A stretch of 64,000 nucleotides of DNA from contig NZ_JAHFZZ010000013.1 in NCBI RefSeq assembly GCF_018603905.1, forward strand, positions 124,001 to 188,000. Reading direction: 5' to 3'. Below the pieces are notes generated by a model that saw only the letters and a list, made by a program, of their open reading frames with translations, searched no databases and was not told where the DNA came from. The position numbers and the translations under genes were made by a program. Shown piece by piece: positions 27,221-35,772 of this stretch. Position 1 is the first letter of the stretch. The number at the start of each line of letters is the position of its first letter. The DNA comes from Nonomuraea sp. NEAU-A123. Lineage in GTDB: Bacteria; Actinomycetota; Actinomycetes; Streptosporangiales; Streptosporangiaceae.

Positions 27221-27955
27221 CTAGTTGACCGGCCGCAGCCGGAGCCCCTGCATGCCGCCGTCGACCGCGAGCGAGGTCCCGGTCGTGGCCCCGGCCTCGG
27301 GCCCGGCCAGGTAGGCGATCGCCGCGGCGACCTCCTCCGCGCTGACCAGCCGGCCCATCGGCTGCCTGGCGTTGAGCGCCTCCCGCTCCGCCACCGGGTC
27401 GTCGGCCGAGTCGAGCAGCCTGCCGACCCACGGGGTGTCCGCGGTGCCCGGGTTGACGCAGTTGACGCGGATGCCTTCCCGTACGTGATCCGCCGCCATC
27501 GCCAGCGTCAGCGACAGGACCGCACCCTTGGTGGCGCTGTAGAGCGCCCGGTTCGGCAGGCCCGCGGTGGCCGCGATCGAGCACGTGTTGACCACCGCCG
27601 CGTGCTCCGACTGCCTGAGGTACGGCAAGGCCGCCCGGGTCACGCGGACCATGCCGAAGACGTTGACGTCGAACGCCTTCTGCCACTCGCTGTCCGAGTT
27701 GTCCTCGACGGTGCCCTGTGCCCCGATGCCCGCGTTGTTGACCACCACGTCGATGCCGCCGAGCCGCGCGGCCGCCTCGGCCACAGCCGCGCGTACGCCG
27801 GCGTCGTCCGTGACGTCCACCTTGATGCCGATGAACGGGTCGCCGGGCGGGTTCAGGTCGAGACAGGCGACCTTCATGCCGCGCTCGGCCAATAACGTGG
27901 CGGTTGCCAGGCCGATTCCGGAGCCGCCGCCGGTGACGATCGCTTTGAGACTCAT
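27221..27955 (-). CDS. Short-chain dehydrogenase, probable 2-keto-3-deoxy-L-fuconate dehydrogenase
   Basis: A 244-residue classical SDR: TGGGSGIGLATATLL (cofactor loop), NNAGIG, and the catalytic Ser plus ALYSATKGA (YxxxK). CLDLNPPGD after the second strand favours NAD+. In the non-phosphorylative L-fucose pathway this enzyme oxidises 2-keto-3-deoxy-L-fuconate to the 2,4-diketo acid, the substrate of the FAH-type hydrolase encoded two genes upstream. ATG at 27955 overlaps the dehydratase stop (ATGA). The specific role is inferred from context. Confidence 0.82.
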   Translation of the reverse strand: MSLKAIVTGGGSGIGLATATLLAERGMKVACLDLNPPGDPFIGIKVDVTDDAGVRAAVAEAAARLGGIDVVVNNAGIGAQGTVEDNSDSEWQKAFDVNVFGMVRVTRAALPYLRQSEHAAVVNTCSIAATAGLPNRALYSATKGAVLSLTLAMAADHVREGIRVNCVNPGTADTPWVGRLLDSADDPVAEREALNARQPMGRLVSAEEVAAAIAYLAGPEAGATTGTSLAVDGGMQGLRLRPVN

Positions 27956-29259
27956 GCGTCCCTCCAGACCTCGCCGCCGGGAAAGCTGTGGGCGGCGATC
28001 GATTCGGGGTGCATCGCCGCGCTGAAGCCCGGCGAGCTGGGGGCGGCGTAGCGGCCGTCCTCGATGACCACGGGGTCGACGAAGTGCTCGTGCAGGTGGT
28101 CGACGTACTCGATCACCCGGTTCTCCATCGTGCCGCTCACCGCCACGTAGTCGAACATCGACAGGTGCTGCACCAGCTCGCACAGCCCGACGCCGCCGGC
28201 GTGCGGGCAGACCGGGATGCCGAACCTGGCCGCGAGCAGCAGGATCGCGATGTTCTCGTTAACACCGCCGACCCGGGCCGAGTCCAGTTGCAGGTACGAG
28301 ATCGCCTCGGCCTGCAGGAGCTGCTTGAACACGATCCGGTTCTGCACGTGCTCGCCGGTGGCCACCGGGATGGGCTTGATGCCCGCGGCGATGGCGGCGT
28401 GGCCCAGCACGTCGTCGGGGCTGGTCGGCTCCTCCACCCAGTGCGGGTTGAACTGCTTGAGAGCGTTCACCCAGTCGATGGCGGCGGGCACGTCCCAGCG
28501 CTGGTTGGCGTCGATCGCGATCGGGAAGTCGGCCCCGCACACCTCGCGGGCCACCCGGAAACGTCGGATGTCGTCGTCGAGGTCGGCGCCCACCTTGAGC
28601 TTGATCTGGCCGAAGCCCGCGTCGAGCGCCTCTTTGCACAGCCTGCGCAGCTTGTCGTCGTCGTACCCGAGCCAACCCGGAGAGGTGGTGTAGGCGGGGT
28701 ACCCCGCACGCTTGAGGTGTTCGACCCGCTCCCCCTTCCCCTTTTCAGCCTTTTTCAGGATTTCTAGGGCTTGTTCGGGCGTCAGGACGTCGCTCAGGTA
28801 GCGGAAGTCGATGAGATCGATGATCTGCTCGGACGTCATCTCGGACAGCAGCAGCCAGAGCGGCTTGCCCGCCCGCTTCGCTTTCAGATCCCACAGCGCG
28901 TTGACCACGGCGGAGATCGCCATGTGCATGACGCCCTTCTCGGGGCCCAGCCAGCGCAGCTGCGAGTCGTAGACCATCTCCTTGTAGAGGGCGCCCAGGT
29001 CCTCGACGTCCCGGCCGATCACGTAGGACTCGAGGGCGCTGATCGCCGCGGTCTGCACGTCGTTGCCGCGCCCGATGGTGAACGCGAACCCGTGCCCCGC
29101 GTAGCCGTCGTCGGTCTTGAGGACCACGTAGGCGGCGGAGTAGTCGGGGTCGGGGTTCATGGCGTCGGAGCCGTCCAGCTCGCGGGACGTGGGGAAACGG
29201 ATGTCGTGCGTCTCCAACTCCACGATCCGGTAGCTGTTTCGTTCCTCGGGAGTCGTCAT
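27952..29259 (-). CDS. L-fuconate dehydratase-like enolase superfamily enzyme
   Basis: A 435-residue enolase-superfamily sugar-acid dehydratase (mandelate racemase group), close in pattern to L-fuconate dehydratase. Seen are the capping domain ending ESYVIGRD, the catalytic Lys in QIKLKVGADLDDD, metal ligands in FPIAIDANQRWD, HWVEEPTSPDDV and PVATGEHVQNR, and the catalytic His in CPHAGGVGLCE. It removes water from the aldonate to give the 2-keto-3-deoxy acid; Mg2+-dependent, cytoplasmic. ATG at 29259 overlaps the stop of the preceding gene. Full length compared with the family (about 435-440). Confidence 0.87.
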   Translation of the reverse strand: MTTPEERNSYRIVELETHDIRFPTSRELDGSDAMNPDPDYSAAYVVLKTDDGYAGHGFAFTIGRGNDVQTAAISALESYVIGRDVEDLGALYKEMVYDSQLRWLGPEKGVMHMAISAVVNALWDLKAKRAGKPLWLLLSEMTSEQIIDLIDFRYLSDVLTPEQALEILKKAEKGKGERVEHLKRAGYPAYTTSPGWLGYDDDKLRRLCKEALDAGFGQIKLKVGADLDDDIRRFRVAREVCGADFPIAIDANQRWDVPAAIDWVNALKQFNPHWVEEPTSPDDVLGHAAIAAGIKPIPVATGEHVQNRIVFKQLLQAEAISYLQLDSARVGGVNENIAILLLAARFGIPVCPHAGGVGLCELVQHLSMFDYVAVSGTMENRVIEYVDHLHEHFVDPVVIEDGRYAAPSSPGFSAAMHPESIAAHSFPGGEVWRDA

Positions 29260-30101
29260 GCCTGGCCCACCGTCTGGCGCTGACGGCCGAGCCCCTCGAT
29301 CTCCAGCTCCATCACGTCACCCGCCCGCAGGTACGGCTGGCCGGGCATCCCCATGGCCACCCCGGCCGGAGTGCCGGTGTTGATCACGTCACCCGGATCG
29401 AGCACCATGAACTGGCTCAGGTACCGGACGATCTCCGCCACGTCGAAGATCATGTTCTTCGTGACGCCGTCCTGACGCACCTCACCGTTCACCGACAGCC
29501 GCATGGCCAGGTTCTGCGGGTCGGGTACCTCGTCGGCGGTCACCAGCCACGGCCCGAGCGGATTGAACGTCTCGCACGACTTGCCCTTGTCCCACTGACC
29601 GCCCCGCTCCAGCTGGAACTCGCGTTCAGAGACATCGTTGGCCACCGCGTACCCCGCGATGACCTCGCGCGCCTCCTCCCGGCTGCCCAGGTAGCGGGCC
29701 TGCTTACCGATGATGACGGCCAGCTCCACCTCCCAGTCTGTCTTCAGGCTGCCCCGCGGCACGAGCACCTCGTCGTACGGGCCGACCATGGTGTTGGTGG
29801 CCTTCATGAACACGACCGGCTCCGCCGGGACCTCCGCGCCGGACTCGGCCGCGTGGTCGCTGTAGTTCAGGCCAATACAGACGATCTTGCCTGGCCGCGC
29901 GACCGGGGCGCCGACACGGAGCCCTTCGGCCGCGACGACGGGCAGCACATCGCGCTCGAGCGCGTCCCGGACGCGCGCCACTCCCCCGGAAGCGAGGAAA
30001 GCCCCATCGATCTCGGGCTCTCCGATGTCGCGCAGGTTACCGGCGCCATCCATCACCACCGGGCGCTCCTGGCCGACAGGTCCTACTCGCAGCAGCTTCA
30101 C
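29256..30101 (-). CDS. FAH-family hydrolase, probable 2,4-diketo-3-deoxy-L-fuconate hydrolase
   Basis: A 281-residue fumarylacetoacetase-fold enzyme. The C-terminal catalytic domain carries KIVCIGLNYSDHAAE, the metal ligands in KTDWEVELAVIIG (Glu-x-Glu) and NDVSEREFQLERGGQWDKGKS given here only in part, and INTGTPAGVAMG. In the L-fucose pathway it splits the diketo acid to pyruvate and L-lactate. GTG at 30101 has AAGGA upstream, 17 bp from the palindromic operator at 30118. First gene of an operon running to 22419 in which nearly all starts overlap the previous stop. Confidence 0.85.
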   Translation of the reverse strand: MKLLRVGPVGQERPVVMDGAGNLRDIGEPEIDGAFLASGGVARVRDALERDVLPVVAAEGLRVGAPVARPGKIVCIGLNYSDHAAESGAEVPAEPVVFMKATNTMVGPYDEVLVPRGSLKTDWEVELAVIIGKQARYLGSREEAREVIAGYAVANDVSEREFQLERGGQWDKGKSCETFNPLGPWLVTADEVPDPQNLAMRLSVNGEVRQDGVTKNMIFDVAEIVRYLSQFMVLDPGDVINTGTPAGVAMGMPGQPYLRAGDVMELEIEGLGRQRQTVGQA

Positions 30102-30117
30102 ACCGCATCCTTAGGTT

Positions 30118-30132
30118 ATACATCCGATGTAT
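30118..30132. promoter_or_regulatory. Palindromic operator of the sugar operon
   Basis: ATACATCCGATGTAT, a perfect 7+1+7 palindrome 17 bp upstream of the first operon gene. Its central 11 bp ACATCCGATGT are identical to the centre of the 21 bp palindrome at 15368 in front of the FadR/GntR gene. This position fits repression of the sugar operon by that regulator. Confidence 0.75.
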
Positions 30133-30701
30133 CTAGCCCGATGCTGGTCGGCCTGGGTATGGCCTGTCAAGTCTTCCTGCGCCGATACATCGGATCCGTG
30201 AGATCGGGCTGACCAATGAAGCCGCACTACAAACGGTTGCAATGTCCCGCGAAGGTCGGCCCTCACGGACAGGTTAGCGCCATGCTGGCCACAGACATCG
30301 GATGGCACCCGGTCCACATGCCGGACTCCTTTCACCTGCACAACGGATACATCCTCGGAGGTCTAGCGCAAACCGCTAGGCGGAGCTGAGGCCGACCCAC
30401 CCCGCAGCCTTCCCCATCCACCTCCACCACAAGCCTCACTTAACGGGTAAACCTCCCTCAAATACCACCAAACACCCGATGAATCCGCCACTCCCAAGAA
30501 CGGGCCGCACACTACGGGGCCGGAGCGGGCGCGGGGGCCCGGGCGAGTGGACGGGCGGGCGGGTTGGCATGATCATGGATTAAGTACACAAGGTGAGGCG
30601 GGCTCAGGCGCAGCAGAACGCGCGTAGGGTCGTCGTGAGCCGAGTAATGGGGGACCGGGATGATGGCGGGGCGGGCGGTTGACTGAGGCGACGGCGCGTA
30701 A
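30133..30701. other. Non-coding divergent spacer with degenerate copies of the sugar-operon operator
   Basis: No gene is seen in this 569 bp stretch. It contains further half-matches to the operator: ATACATCGGATCC at 30185, AGACATCGGATGG at 30293 and ATACATCC at about 30347. The part from 30380 to 30660 is irregular, with a C/A-rich and then a G-rich strand bias, and shows no clear hairpin terminator. Confidence 0.5.
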
Positions 30702-30715
30702 TAGAACACGTTTCA
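30702..30715. promoter_or_regulatory. KstR-type operator in front of the CYP125-like gene
   Basis: TAGAACACGTTTCA matches TnnAACnnGTTnnA at every fixed position. It lies 54 bp before the P450 start codon. Confidence 0.78.
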
Positions 30716-30768
30716 ATAAGGTGCTTAACCAAGCGCTTGATCGTTCCATCGGCCTGAGGTGAGTCCGA

Positions 30769-31956
30769 GTGCATATTGACCTTGTTGACCAGGACCACTA
30801 CGCGACCTCCGGCCCGCCACACGAGCAGTTGCGCTGGCTGCGCGCCAACAACCCCGTATACCGGCACGAGGACGAGCCCGACTTCTGGGCGGTCACCCGG
30901 TATGAGGACGTCGTACATGTGTCCCGGCACTCGGACCTGTTCTCCTCCGCCAAGAAGCTGGCGCTCTTCAACGAGGTCACCGAGGAGCAGCGGGCGCTGC
31001 AGCGGCTGATGATGCTCAACCAGGACCCGCCGGAGCACACAAGGCGGCGGTCGCTGGTCAACCGGGGGTTCACACCGCGCACGATTGGAGCGCTCGAACA
31101 GCACATCCGGGACATCTGCGACGACCTTCTCGACAAGTGCTCGGGCGAGGCGGACTTCGTCACCGAGGTGGCGGCCCCGTTGCCGCTCTACGTGATCTGC
31201 GAACTGCTCGGCGCCCCGGTCACCGACCGGGACAAGATCTTCAACTGGTCGAACCGCATGATCGGCGCGCAGGACCCCGACTACGCCTCCTCCCCGGACG
31301 AGGGCGGCGCGGCGGCCATGGAGGTGTACGCGTACGCCAACCAACTGGCCGCCCAGCGCAGGGCGAACCCGCGCGACGACATCGTCACCAAGCTCATCCA
31401 GCCCGACGAGAAGAGCGGCGAGACGCTCGGGGAGGATGAGTTCGACCTGTTCGTCCTCTTGCTGGTGGTCGCCGGGAACGAGACCACCCGCAACGCGGCC
31501 TCCGGCGGGATGCTCGCGCTCTTCGAGCATCCCGAGCAGTGGCAGCGGCTCGTGGCGGACCCGGGACTGGCGGGGACGGCGTCCGACGAGATCGTCCGGT
31601 GGGTGTCACCGGTGAACCTGTTCCGGCGTACGGCCACGGCGGACACGGTGCTGGGCGGGCAGCAGATCGCCGAGGGCGACAAGGTCGTGGTGTTCTACTC
31701 GTCGGCGAACCGGGACACCTCCGTCTTCCCGGATGCCGAGGTGTTCGACATCGGCCGCGACCCGAACCCGCACATCGGGTTCGGGGGCGGCGGGGCGCAC
31801 TTCTGCCTGGGCAATCACCTGGCGAAGCTGGAGTTGCGGGTGCTGTTCGAGCAACTGGCCCGGCGGTATCCACGGCTGCGGCAGACGGGCGAGGCGCGCC
31901 GGTTGCGGTCGAACTTCATCAACGGCATCAAGGAACTGCCGGTCGTCATGGGCTGA
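30769..31956 (+). CDS. cyp125: CYP125-like cytochrome P450 (steroid C26-hydroxylase)
   Basis: A 395-residue soluble P450. Landmarks: I-helix VVAGNETTRNAAS, ExxR in DEIVRWVSP, and the heme loop GFGGGGAHFCLGN with Cys346. Several stretches follow mycobacterial CYP125 closely: RLMMLNQDPPEHTRRRSLVN with GFTPR, FNWSNRMIGAQDPDYA, DDIVTKLIQ and RDPNPHIGFGG. CYP125 oxidises the terminal methyl of the sterol side chain to alcohol, aldehyde and acid, the step needed before CoA activation. GTG at 30769 is used. In mycobacteria this gene heads the igr operon; here it is a separate unit 22 kb away, but still behind a KstR-type site. CYP142 or CYP124 identity cannot be fully excluded. Confidence 0.8.
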   Translation: MHIDLVDQDHYATSGPPHEQLRWLRANNPVYRHEDEPDFWAVTRYEDVVHVSRHSDLFSSAKKLALFNEVTEEQRALQRLMMLNQDPPEHTRRRSLVNRGFTPRTIGALEQHIRDICDDLLDKCSGEADFVTEVAAPLPLYVICELLGAPVTDRDKIFNWSNRMIGAQDPDYASSPDEGGAAAMEVYAYANQLAAQRRANPRDDIVTKLIQPDEKSGETLGEDEFDLFVLLLVVAGNETTRNAASGGMLALFEHPEQWQRLVADPGLAGTASDEIVRWVSPVNLFRRTATADTVLGGQQIAEGDKVVVFYSSANRDTSVFPDAEVFDIGRDPNPHIGFGGGGAHFCLGNHLAKLELRVLFEQLARRYPRLRQTGEARRLRSNFINGIKELPVVMG

Positions 31957-32028
31957 CCGCCGGCCAGACGTTCGGACCGGGTTTGTGGCTGCGGGGCCGC
32001 ACTGAACCGGTCCGCCCGGCCTCCGGAC

Positions 32029-33105
32029 TCAGCGGTCGCACATGGCGGCGACGAAGGCGTCGATCAGGTGCTGCCGTTTGCCGGGCACGCCAGTCACGTA
32101 GACGGTGGCGGCGCGCCCGGCCTGATCCCGGCCGCTGAACACCGCGGCCCCCGGCATGTCGCCGGCGGCGAAGTAGACGTAGCCGCAGCTCGACTTCATC
32201 CGGGCCACGCCGTAGCCGTAGCGGGCGCCCGCGGGCCAGCCTTCCTGCTCGACCTTCACTGACCGGGACATCAACTTACTCAACGGGGCCTTACGCCAGA
32301 ACCGGTTGAGGTCGTCGGGAGTGGAGACCAGGCCGCCGCTGGGACCGAACTCGTAGGTGGGCAACTGGTCGGTCAGGTCCACCTCACCGCCCCGCGGCTG
32401 GCCGGGGTGCACTCCGTAGGTGTGGGCGTGCGGCCCGCGGATGCCGTAGTCGCCCTTGGCCGGCCAGTACGTGTCCAGCATCCCGTACGGCTTGAGGACC
32501 AGGTCCCGGCTCGCCTGGCGGAAGTCCTTACCGGTCACCGCGGTCACGATCATGCCGAGGACCAGGTAGTTGGTGTTGGCATAGGCGAAGGAGCCGCGGG
32601 GCGTGGGCTTGAGCGTCAGCGCCACCTTCAGGAAGTCCGGGAAGGGTTCCTTCCACTTGATCGCGTTGAGGAACTCGGGCAGGCCGCTGGTCTGCTGCAG
32701 CAGCATCCGTACGGTGATCTCTCGACCGTCGATCTCGGCCCCGTCGCCGGTGCCACGCAGCACCCCGGGCAGGTAACGCTCCACCCTCGCGTCCAAGTCG
32801 ATCTCCCTCTGATCGACCAGCCGCAGCACCGTGGCGGCAATGATCGGCTTGCTCCCGCTGGCAATCCTGAACCGACCCTGGGGGCCGATCATCGCCTTCC
32901 CGGTGCCCCGCTCCGCGGTGCCGGAACGCCGGGTCACGCTCGCGCCGCCCGGACTCCGCATCTGGCTCAACGCGCCCGCCATACCGTCCTCGGTGGTGAG
33001 CAGGTCAAGGCGGGACTGCGGCGAGGGCGTTGCGGCGGCGAAAGCGGGAGCGACAGGGGCGAGAACCAGACAACTGGCGACCGCAGCAGCGAGCAATTTC
33101 TTCAT
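32029..33105 (-). CDS. Secreted serine hydrolase (class C beta-lactamase / DD-peptidase fold)
   Basis: A 358-residue exported protein with a Sec signal peptide (residues 1-24, ending APAFAAA). The penicilloyl-serine hydrolase fold is shown by IASGSKP (Ser83-x-x-Lys86), the Tyr-Ala-Asn motif in FAYANTNYLVLG and a Gly-rich final strand. Members act as DD-carboxypeptidases, esterases or beta-lactamases outside the cell; which applies is not clear. The C-terminus is short after the last strand (VYVTGVPGKRQ). It stands alone between the P450 and the MFS gene; the 138 bp upstream show no gene. Confidence 0.85.
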   Translation of the reverse strand: MKKLLAAAVASCLVLAPVAPAFAAATPSPQSRLDLLTTEDGMAGALSQMRSPGGASVTRRSGTAERGTGKAMIGPQGRFRIASGSKPIIAATVLRLVDQREIDLDARVERYLPGVLRGTGDGAEIDGREITVRMLLQQTSGLPEFLNAIKWKEPFPDFLKVALTLKPTPRGSFAYANTNYLVLGMIVTAVTGKDFRQASRDLVLKPYGMLDTYWPAKGDYGIRGPHAHTYGVHPGQPRGGEVDLTDQLPTYEFGPSGGLVSTPDDLNRFWRKAPLSKLMSRSVKVEQEGWPAGARYGYGVARMKSSCGYVYFAAGDMPGAAVFSGRDQAGRAATVYVTGVPGKRQHLIDAFVAAMCDR

Positions 33106-33243
33106 GCCTCCAATGTCGCGGGAAGATCACTCAGGATCAGTCACGCCCGCCTGCCTGTTGGGGTGGGGCCTTCCCTACCATCGAGGCGACCGCCAAGCCG
33201 CAACCGGCCGAGATCATCAGACGAAACTCCCGCGATCAAGCAC

Positions 33244-34755
33244 TCACTCGAGATTCGGTACGTGGACCCGCTGTGCCGGGGTCGTGTTCGGCCGGGGACG
33301 CTCGGGTGTAGCGGGCAGCCAAGCCAGGGCGAGGATGAGGCCAAGGAGGCCGAGGCCGCCGCTGGTGGCCAGGACGAGGTCCAGGCCATGGACGAAGGCA
33401 GAGCGGACCGTATCTTCCGAGGCTGCGGAGCCGGCAGATCGTGCGGCGGCCAGTCCCGCGAAGACGCTCTCGCGTGCTTCCTCCGGCACTGCGGCGCGAT
33501 AGGCGGACGTCAAGATCGAGCCCAGCACCGCCGCGCCGAAGCTGCCGCCCAGGGTACGGATGGACTGATTCACCGCGGCGCCGACGCCGGCGTTGCCGGG
33601 CGACAGAGCGCCCAGCGCCGCGTCCATGACCGTGGGCAGGACGCAGCCGAGCCCGAGGCCGTACATGGCCGTCCACGCGGCCGCCCACACGGTGCCGCTG
33701 CCCGTACCGGTGGTGGCCCCCCAGAACAGGCCCCCGCTGAGCAGAACGAACCCCAGGCCGACCGCGAGCTTGGGACTGATCATCCTGCTCAGCCTGCCTG
33801 CCGCCGTCATCCCGATGAGCATCCCGGCGATGAGCGGCAACAGGCGCAAGCTGCTGCCCATCGCGTCCGTGCCCAGGTTCGCCCGGAAGTACTGCGGCAG
33901 CGCGAACAGAACGCCGAACATGGTGAAGTTGGCGAGCGTGGCCAGCGCGGTGCCGACGGTGAAGCGCGCATTGGCGAACAGCGCAAAGTCCACCAGCGGC
34001 TCGCCGGCCCGTCGTTCCCAGAGCACGAACAGCACCAACGCGGCCATTCCTGCGAGGATCGGTCCGAGCACGGCGGCGTCGGTCCAGCCTCGCTCACCGA
34101 TTTCGATGAGGCCGTAGGTCAACGCCGTCAGCGCCGCGCTCGACAGCACCATGCCGCCCACGTCGATCCGCCTGCCGCGCTCCCGCTGCGATTCGGACAG
34201 GCAGGCTGCGACCGCGAGGAACGCCAGGACGACCACAGGGATATTGATCAGGAAGACCGAGCCCCACCAGAAGTGGTCCAGCAGCCAGCCGCCCAGGAGC
34301 GGGCCGATGGGAAAGGCCAGCATCGAGGCGCCCGCCAGCGTTCCGATCGCCTTCGGCCGCTCCTTGGCGGTGAACATCGTCGGGATCAGCGCCAGCATCG
34401 TGGGCATGATGAGCGCCGCTCCCAGGCCGAGCATGGCCCGCGCCGCGATGAAGATACCGGTCGAGGGCGCGTAGGCGGCGGCCAGCGAGCTGACGCCGAA
34501 GATGACCAGCGCCAGCAGAAGCGTCCTCTTGCGGCCGAAGCGGTCGCCGAGCGCTCCCGCCGGGATCATGCCGGCGGCGAGCACCAGCGTGTAGACGGTG
34601 ACGAACCACTGCAGTTGGGCGCTGTCGGCGTGCAGGCTCTCGGCCATGCTCGGCAGCGCCAGATTCAGGATGGTCACGTCGAAACCCACGGCCAGCGAGG
34701 TGAGCACGAGCGCGGTGAGCGCCCACCATCTGCGTGGGTCGGGTTGGTGCGACAT
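33244..34755 (-). CDS. MFS transporter, DHA2 (EmrB/QacA) family drug exporter
   Basis: A 503-residue membrane protein with about 14 hydrophobic helices. Motif A of the major facilitator superfamily appears as GALGDRFGRKRTLL after helix 2, and the antiporter motif C as GPLLGGWLLDHFW in helix 5. N-terminus MSHQPDPRRWWALTAL is cytoplasmic. Such transporters use the proton gradient to expel hydrophobic drugs. It follows the SDR gene by 9 bp and is divergent from an HTH regulator, forming an apparent SDR-exporter module. Confidence 0.88.
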   Translation of the reverse strand: MSHQPDPRRWWALTALVLTSLAVGFDVTILNLALPSMAESLHADSAQLQWFVTVYTLVLAAGMIPAGALGDRFGRKRTLLLALVIFGVSSLAAAYAPSTGIFIAARAMLGLGAALIMPTMLALIPTMFTAKERPKAIGTLAGASMLAFPIGPLLGGWLLDHFWWGSVFLINIPVVVLAFLAVAACLSESQRERGRRIDVGGMVLSSAALTALTYGLIEIGERGWTDAAVLGPILAGMAALVLFVLWERRAGEPLVDFALFANARFTVGTALATLANFTMFGVLFALPQYFRANLGTDAMGSSLRLLPLIAGMLIGMTAAGRLSRMISPKLAVGLGFVLLSGGLFWGATTGTGSGTVWAAAWTAMYGLGLGCVLPTVMDAALGALSPGNAGVGAAVNQSIRTLGGSFGAAVLGSILTSAYRAAVPEEARESVFAGLAAARSAGSAASEDTVRSAFVHGLDLVLATSGGLGLLGLILALAWLPATPERPRPNTTPAQRVHVPNLE

Positions 34756-34764
34756 GGCGGGGGC

Positions 34765-35586
34765 CTACTTCGCGGCATTCATGACGAGCTTGTCGAATTC
34801 GCGGTCCGGCAGTGTCCTGTTGAGTTCCAGGAGCTTGTCGGCCGTCCAGCCGACCGCGTAGCGCGTCTCGGGCTTGCCGGCTTCGATGGCCTGCCGGATG
34901 GTGGTGGCGACGACGCTGGGGTCGCTGCCCTGGGAGTTCTCGCCGAGCTGCGTCTCGGCGCGTGTGGCCATGGCTTCGGCCATCTCCCCGTACGCGGTCG
35001 TGCCGGAGATCTCACGGAGGTCTTGTGCCGTGCGGTCTTCGAACTCGGTCTTGATGATGCCGGGCTGGATGATCACGACGTCGATGCCGAACGGCTCCAC
35101 CTCCATGCGCAGGGAGTCGGAGTAGGCCTCCAGCGCGTGCTTGCTCGCGTAGTACCAGCAGCCGAGCGGGAGCGCGATCTCGCCTCCGATGGAGGAGACG
35201 TTGATGATCGTGCCGGAGGCCTGCTCGCGCATGTACGGAAGGACGAGCTGCGTCAGCCGGGCCGGTGCGAAGAGGTTGACCTCAAACTGGTCGCGCGCCA
35301 GGTCGATGGGGATGTCCTCGGCAGCGCCGTGCAGAACGGTGCCGGCATTGTTGATCAGTACGTCGATGCGACCCTGCTCCTCGACGACGGCGCCGATGAC
35401 GCGTTCCAGGTCCTCCGGCCGGCGTGCGTCCAGCGCCAGGACGTGTCCCCCGGCGTCGCGGATGTCGTCCATCTTGGGTACGCGCCGCGCGGCGCCGTAG
35501 ACGGTGTGGCCGGCGCGGATGAGTTCGAGGGCGGTGGCCTTGCCGATGCCGGCGGAGGCGCCCGTGACGAGAACGACCTTTTCCAT
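34765..35586 (-). CDS. Short-chain dehydrogenase/reductase
   Basis: A 273-residue classical SDR with TGASAGIGKATALEL, GAARRV (Arg after the second strand suggests NADP), NNAGTV and YYASKHALEAYS with the catalytic Tyr and Lys. The C-terminal 60 residues form an extended substrate lid. First gene of a two-gene unit with the MFS exporter; the regulator at 35773 is divergent. It may modify a compound that the partner exports. Substrate unknown. Confidence 0.87.
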   Translation of the reverse strand: MEKVVLVTGASAGIGKATALELIRAGHTVYGAARRVPKMDDIRDAGGHVLALDARRPEDLERVIGAVVEEQGRIDVLINNAGTVLHGAAEDIPIDLARDQFEVNLFAPARLTQLVLPYMREQASGTIINVSSIGGEIALPLGCWYYASKHALEAYSDSLRMEVEPFGIDVVIIQPGIIKTEFEDRTAQDLREISGTTAYGEMAEAMATRAETQLGENSQGSDPSVVATTIRQAIEAGKPETRYAVGWTADKLLELNRTLPDREFDKLVMNAAK

Positions 35587-35772
35587 GATGAATCTCCTCT
35601 TCGGTCTGGGTGAACGCTAGGCTTGTGTTCCGAGATGAGACAACTCGCCAAACTCATATGCGCAGGTAGTGGGCCATATATCGGTGCAATGAGCTTGTAG
35701 CTGAGTGCAACCGTGTTGCCGGCACCGCGTTCGTCATGGGCCGGTGAGCGCTCAACCCGGGGAGAGGATGCC

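Noticed and set aside
32407..35613. A 1068-codon open frame on the plus strand
   Set aside because: It lies antisense to the serine hydrolase, MFS and SDR genes, has Arg/Gly/His-rich composition typical of high-GC shadow frames, and shows no family pattern or ribosome site.
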